Source: Gammaproteobacteria bacterium
GTDB lineage: Bacteria > Pseudomonadota > Gammaproteobacteria > Pseudomonadales > Halieaceae
Direction: 5' to 3'
Length of the DNA: 33,044 nucleotides
Assembly (NCBI GenBank): GCA_030428835.1
Contig: JAUIEP010000041.1
Location: 1-33,044, forward strand
Shown: piece after piece, positions 30,534-33,044 of the stretch
How the letters are laid out: each line of letters opens with the position of its first letter
How positions within the stretch are numbered: position 1 is the stretch's first letter
Made by a program: the position numbers and the translations under genes
The notes under the pieces: model-generated
Told to the model about the DNA's origin: nothing
What the model saw: only the letters and a program-made list of their open reading frames with translations
Databases searched by the model: none

Positions 30534-30987
30534 CCCGCGCGGCGCGGTAGTCGAGGGCGGCCTGCAGCATCTCCATGGCGTCCGCCTCCTTGTCGAAGGC
30601 GGGAGCGCCCGCGGGCAGGGTCACCCAGGGCTGCTTGCGGCAGGTCCACATGTGCAGCTCCGGCTCCACGTCGGAGGTGTCATCCAGCAGCCCCGACTGC
30701 ACCTTGGCCATGCCGGGCGTGGTATCGCCGAGGCCGTAGATGATATTGCCGCAGCCTGCGCAGCTATAGCGCGTGTTGGTGTTGCCGCTATCGGAGGTGC
30801 GGCTCCAGGCCGTGACTTCGCCAGACACGTCGAAAGACTCTTCCATGACCAGGAAGCCCATGCTGAACGCGCTGCCCGTGCGCTTCTGGCAGCTATGGCA
30901 GTGGCAGGCGTAATGCATGATCGGGTCGGCGGTGATGGTGAAGGTCACGCCGCCGCACTGGCAACCGCCGCTGGCCGGTAGTTTCAT
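30526..30987 (-). CDS. GFA family protein (CENP-V/GFA zinc fold)
   Basis: This 153-residue protein has the expected cysteine pattern: [10 protein letters not shown], then [17 protein letters not shown], then [12 protein letters not shown]. These bind two zinc ions in the glutathione-dependent formaldehyde-activating (GFA) fold. Most members are uncharacterised; the name does not prove the reaction. It begins 1 base from the end of the OsmC gene and overlaps the macro gene by 8 bases, so the four genes are probably one transcript. Confidence 0.87.
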   Translation of the reverse strand: MKLPASGGCQCGGVTFTITADPIMHYACHCHSCQKRTGSAFSMGFLVMEESFDVSGEVTAWSRTSDSGNTNTRYSCAGCGNIIYGLGDTTPGMAKVQSGLLDDTSDVEPELHMWTCRKQPWVTLPAGAPAFDKEADAMEMLQAALDYRAARGG

Positions 30988-30988
30988 G

Positions 30989-31426
30989 TCAGTCGCCCAC
31001 CACCACCTCGGCCTCCAGGTGCGTTTCGGCTGTCAGTGACGCGGTAACCAGGCAGGCCGATTCGGCTTTTTCCATCGCGCGCCGCGCCTTCTCAGGGTCG
31101 GTGCCCTCCGGTACGGCCAGCGTGGCGTGCACGGTGAAGGCGGTGAACTTCATGACGCGGTCCACCCTGTCCAGCGTGCCGGTGACATTGACCTCGAGGT
31201 CGTGCCACTCCACCTTCGAGGCCCGCGCCACGGCGCGGAAGGTGAGGATGAAGCAGTTGGCCACCGAGGCGGTGAGCATGTGCTCGGGCGACCACTGGTC
31301 GCCGGGACCGTCGAACTCGGCGGGCGGCGCGCTGTTGATGGTCGGCAGGTTTTCCGCCGATACGAGTATGCTGCCCTCGACGCCGCCCTCGGCGTCGACG
31401 CGGTAATGGTGGGGAAATTCGTGCAT
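30989..31426 (-). CDS. OsmC family peroxide reductase-like protein
   Basis: This is a 145-residue OsmC-type protein. It has the two redox cysteines expected: Cys58 (SVANCFILTF) and Cys125 (AESACLVTAS). HEFPHHYRVDAEG at the N-terminus and EGSILVSAENLPTI follow the family pattern. OsmC/Ohr proteins reduce organic hydroperoxides using dithiols. It is the first gene of the minus-strand group, which suggests an oxidative-stress context. TATACT-like sequence is visible on the minus strand upstream. Confidence 0.85.
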   Translation of the reverse strand: MHEFPHHYRVDAEGGVEGSILVSAENLPTINSAPPAEFDGPGDQWSPEHMLTASVANCFILTFRAVARASKVEWHDLEVNVTGTLDRVDRVMKFTAFTVHATLAVPEGTDPEKARRAMEKAESACLVTASLTAETHLEAEVVVGD

Positions 31427-31525
31427 GGGTGACTGCTTTCCTTCGCTGAACAGGTGAGGAAAGTATAGGGCTTTGCGGCGCCGCGCGCCGCTGTTATGTG
31501 GCCGGTGCTGCGCGCTCAGTGGGCG

Positions 31526-32299
31526 TCAGGCCACCGGCGCACCCAGGTGAGGACTCGCGCCCGCGTCCTGCCACACCGGCAGTTCCCACAGTTGCGGCTG
31601 CTCCGGCACGTCTTCGCTGGCGGGCAGCGCCACGTCGATGCCCTGGTTGCCGCCGCGCTGCTTGAGGATGTGCACCTGGCGGTAGCGGCGCATCTGCAGG
31701 CGCAGGGCCGCGGGAGCGTGGTTGCGCCCGGCCTCATGCGGGCGGAACAGCACCGACAGGGTATCGCCGCCGGCGGCGGCGAGCTGCAGCTTGCGCAGTT
31801 CGCCGTAGCGGTACTCCTGCGCCCCCAGCCAGCTGAACACCGCGCTGCAGGTGCTGCTGCGCAGGGCCTGCTCGGTGGCCCACAACAGGTCGGCGCGGTT
31901 CTGCGGGTGCACCAGCAGCACCTGCTGCGTGTCGATGCCCCGCGCCGCCAGCAGCGGCGCGTAGGGAATGAAGGGCGGGGCGATGAACACCTGCCAGCGC
32001 CCCTGCTCGCTCAGCTGCTCCATGGCGGGCAGGAACAGCCCCATGGCGCCGAGGCCGGAGCTGTCACTGAGCACCTCGATCGTGCTGTCCAGCGGCCAGC
32101 CGCCCTGTTGCAGCTCCAGGTCGAGGCCCCTGTAACCCGTACCCAGCCCGCCGCCCGCGCGGTGGCTGGCGTGGTTGGCCGAGGCCCCGTGGCCGTCGAA
32201 CACCTGGTGGCGCCCGCGCCAGGTGTCGCGGCGGTTGCAGACCTGTTCCAGTGCCTCGTTGGCGCCCTTGTCCATGCTCTTGCTTGTGCCCTTTGTCAT
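31526..32299 (-). CDS. imuA: ImuA: SOS translesion-synthesis accessory protein
   Basis: This is a 257-residue protein. ATG 32299 is preferred (AGGAG and GAGGT upstream). The conserved ImuA core LGTGYRGLDLELQQGGWPLDSTIEVLSD and QVFIAPPFIPYAPLLAARGIDTQQVLLVHPQ matches the RecA-like, often non-Walker-type, family that assists ImuB and DnaE2. LLWATEQALRSSTCSAVFSWL and ELRKLQLAAAGGDTLSVLFRP also fit. An SOS box lies 56-75 bases upstream (32355-32374). Its usual partner imuB is 8 kb away on the same strand. Confidence 0.87.
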   Translation of the reverse strand: MTKGTSKSMDKGANEALEQVCNRRDTWRGRHQVFDGHGASANHASHRAGGGLGTGYRGLDLELQQGGWPLDSTIEVLSDSSGLGAMGLFLPAMEQLSEQGRWQVFIAPPFIPYAPLLAARGIDTQQVLLVHPQNRADLLWATEQALRSSTCSAVFSWLGAQEYRYGELRKLQLAAAGGDTLSVLFRPHEAGRNHAPAALRLQMRRYRQVHILKQRGGNQGIDVALPASEDVPEQPQLWELPVWQDAGASPHLGAPVA

Positions 32300-32354
32300 A
32301 CCTCTGGCTCCTGCTGTGGCGCTGCCCTTGGGTTGTGGGGGCAGTGTCCCAATA

Positions 32355-32374
32355 TACTGGATATTTGTACAGTA
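32355..32374. promoter_or_regulatory. LexA-like box of imuA
   Basis: TACTGGATATTTGTACAGTA has the SOS layout with ACAG intact and CTGG in place of CTGT. It shares TACTG-to-ACAGTATTGG with the imuB box. It lies upstream of imuA on the minus strand and is imperfect in one arm, so LexA affinity may be lower. Confidence 0.7.
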
Positions 32375-32502
32375 TTGGTGGGCGGGGTGCAAGTGCCTGG
32401 TTTTGTGAGTGGGGCGGCGCTGTGGTTCGCGGTCGGCGCTGTTGTGTTCCGGGGGGATTGGGCTAAGTTGTATGGGGTGTTAGTGAAAGGAGGTGTTGGG
32501 TG

Positions 32503-32589
32503 GTGAGGCAGTGCGTGAATCTTGGGTTTGGTGGTGGGATGTTATGTAGACTCGGCTATATAACTAGCTGTTATGTGTCCAACTTATGA
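32503..32589 (+). CDS. possible 28-residue leader frame before the Imm35-like gene
   Basis: GTG 32503 lies 8 bases after AAAGGAGG, one of the best ribosome sites in the window. The frame reads 28 residues (starting MRQCVNLGFGGGMLCRLGYI) and stops at TGA 32587-32589, overlapping the next ATG by ATGA. The overlap suggests translational coupling to the downstream gene, which has no ribosome site of its own. The peptide itself shows no recognisable feature. Confidence 0.2.
   Translation: MRQCVNLGFGGGMLCRLGYITSCYVSNL
32559..32578. other. attC-like half-site with GTTATGT core
   Basis: TATAACTAGCTGTTATGTG holds ATAAC-TAGCT-GTTAT as an inverted repeat and ends with GTTATGT, 9 bases before the Imm35-like start. 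This resembles the right half (L'/R') of an integron attC. The left half (R''/L'') expected within about 130 bases is not seen, so a full attC is not shown. Confidence 0.3.
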
Positions 32590-32885
32590 CTCTAGAGCAA
32601 GCACAAGGTTTGGTTTTAGAAGACTTAGAAAAGTATGAGGGGTCTAACGCTAGAGAGACTCCTGTAATTGATGAAGCAAGAACCATTACGCGATGGTGGG
32701 GCTGGGTAATCTACTATGAATCGAAAGCGTACCTGGAAACCCGCGACCCTATGCATTTGCTTTGTGGCAATAGTCAGTATCTGGTGAATCGATACACGGG
32801 CGATGTCATTAGGGTTGGTGGCAATCCTTTTTCAATAGAGCGCTGCATCGAAGAATATGAGTCAGGGCTTGAAATCGATACATAA
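32586..32885 (+). CDS. Imm35-like immunity protein
   Basis: This is a 99-residue protein of the immunity protein 35 (PF15567-like) pattern: an N-terminal acidic helix, ITRWWGWVIYYESKAYLETRDPMHLLCGNSQYLVNRYTGDVIRVGG, then a C-terminal acidic tail. Trp-Gly-Trp followed by Y-x-SK-x-YLET is the strongest sign. Such proteins neutralise polymorphic or contact-dependent toxins, and no toxin gene is in the window. The gene has visibly lower GC than all its neighbours. The stop codon (TAA) is inside the sequence ACATAAC. Confidence 0.68.
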   Translation: MTLEQAQGLVLEDLEKYEGSNARETPVIDEARTITRWWGWVIYYESKAYLETRDPMHLLCGNSQYLVNRYTGDVIRVGGNPFSIERCIEEYESGLEIDT

Positions 32886-32919
32886 CAAGCCAAGACAGGC
32901 ACGGTGTCTCGCCGCCTTG
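32880..32919. other. attC-like left half with hairpin, next to IS end
   Basis: ACATAAC at 32880-32886 is the exact reverse complement of the upstream GTTATGT and includes the stop codon of the Imm35-like gene. AGACA (32893-32897) and TGTCT (32905-32909) pair, and CAAG (32891-32894) pairs with CTTG (32916-32919). The sequence then runs into what is probably the IS end near 32918. It could be an attC interrupted by the element. Confidence 0.3.
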
Positions 32920-32967
32920 ACCGTACCCCCAGATTCGAGCATGCCTGAATGTGGGAGATTGAACATA

Positions 32968-33044
32968 TCATGCCGCCTCCTTGGCGAATACCGCGGGCGG
33001 TTTTTTGCCTAGTGAGCGATGCGGCCTGACATGGTTGTAGTGCT
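32968..33044 (-). CDS. C-terminal end of an IS3-type transposase, cut by the window edge
   Basis: The last 24 codons before a TGA stop at 32970-32968 read HYNHVRPHRSLGKKPPAVFA followed by KEAA. YN-x-x-RPHRSLG-x-x-PP is the characteristic end of the integrase core in IS3-type (rve family) transposases. The remainder lies beyond the window. The inverted terminal repeat is expected within 50 bases to the left; TGACCGTACCCCCAG near 32918 is a plausible element end. Confidence 0.72.
   Translation of the reverse strand, partial: HYNHVRPHRSLGKKPPAVFAKEAA

Noticed and set aside
32387-32506. 39-residue hydrophobic plus-strand frame from GTG just downstream of the imuA LexA box, like an SOS-induced toxin
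   Set aside because: Only one weak hydrophobic stretch, a G/T-rich region of biased composition and no conservation evidence. It could be tested, but the sequence does not support it now.
1-33044. tRNA, rRNA, riboswitches and phage genes
   Set aside because: No cloverleaf, rRNA-like or known riboswitch sequence was recognised on either strand, and no phage structural or integrase protein was seen.

Overview
The window is a 33 kb piece of a high-GC bacterial chromosome. It is densely coding, has many GTG and TTG starts, and contains several overlapping start/stop junctions. The gene content fits a gammaproteobacterium: YbjN, ImuA/ImuB under LexA-type boxes, DUF2164, a DUF5666/DUF6502 pair and many small aerobic-metabolism enzymes. 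A marine Halieaceae-like lineage is my guess from gene-family memory, not something the sequence proves. No rRNA, tRNA, cas genes or phage structural genes are seen. The only trace of a mobile element protein is a transposase tail at the right edge.

Layout. 1-5.6 kb: a truncated gene end, a small membrane-anchored protein, a secreted NIPSNAP-like protein, a minus-strand DUF6502-DUF5666 pair with an exported protein beside it, then a one-heme DUF3365 protein and a GNAT enzyme. 5.7-6.6 kb: an exported delta-class carbonic anhydrase. 6.7-11.5 kb: a tightly packed plus-strand run that starts at a promoter overlapping a perfect 19-bp palindrome (PhyH dioxygenase, TetR regulator, two-lobed DsbA/HCCA-isomerase-like protein, GNAT, 47-aa membrane peptide, ABM monooxygenase, L7/L12-like membrane protein, GNAT, DUF2007 zinc ribbon). 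It is followed by a second ABM protein and an amidase. 13.4-13.9 kb: a REP-type palindrome array with exact 44-bp periodicity. 14.0-16.5 kb: a MaoC hydratase and a convergent lipoprotein alkylsulfatase whose 3' end is tandemly duplicated. 16.7-20.7 kb: small plus-strand enzymes. 20.7-21.2 kb: a second array of the same REP family, in about 134.5-bp units.

21.3-24 kb: DUF2164, an ACT protein, then imuB on the minus strand with an SOS box. 24-28.4 kb: EthD, polysaccharide deacetylase, small exported and membrane proteins, ybjN and an AAC(6')-like acetyltransferase. 28.4-28.7 kb: a 28-bp perfect inverted repeat flanked by two tandem arrays. 28.7-31.4 kb: a minus-strand operon-like run (OsmC, GFA, macro domain, DUF1214). 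31.5-32.4 kb: imuA with its own SOS box, 8 kb from imuB. 32.5-33 kb: AT-richer accessory DNA with an Imm35-like gene bounded by integron-core-like sites, and the end of an IS3-type element.

Functional links. imuA and imuB are the two accessory factors of SOS mutagenesis, here split but apparently co-regulated. The PhyH-TetR-DsbA run looks like a small regulated oxidative catabolism unit. The most unusual structures are the two REP/BIME arrays, which share a 96-bp body with an identical 74-bp element offset.
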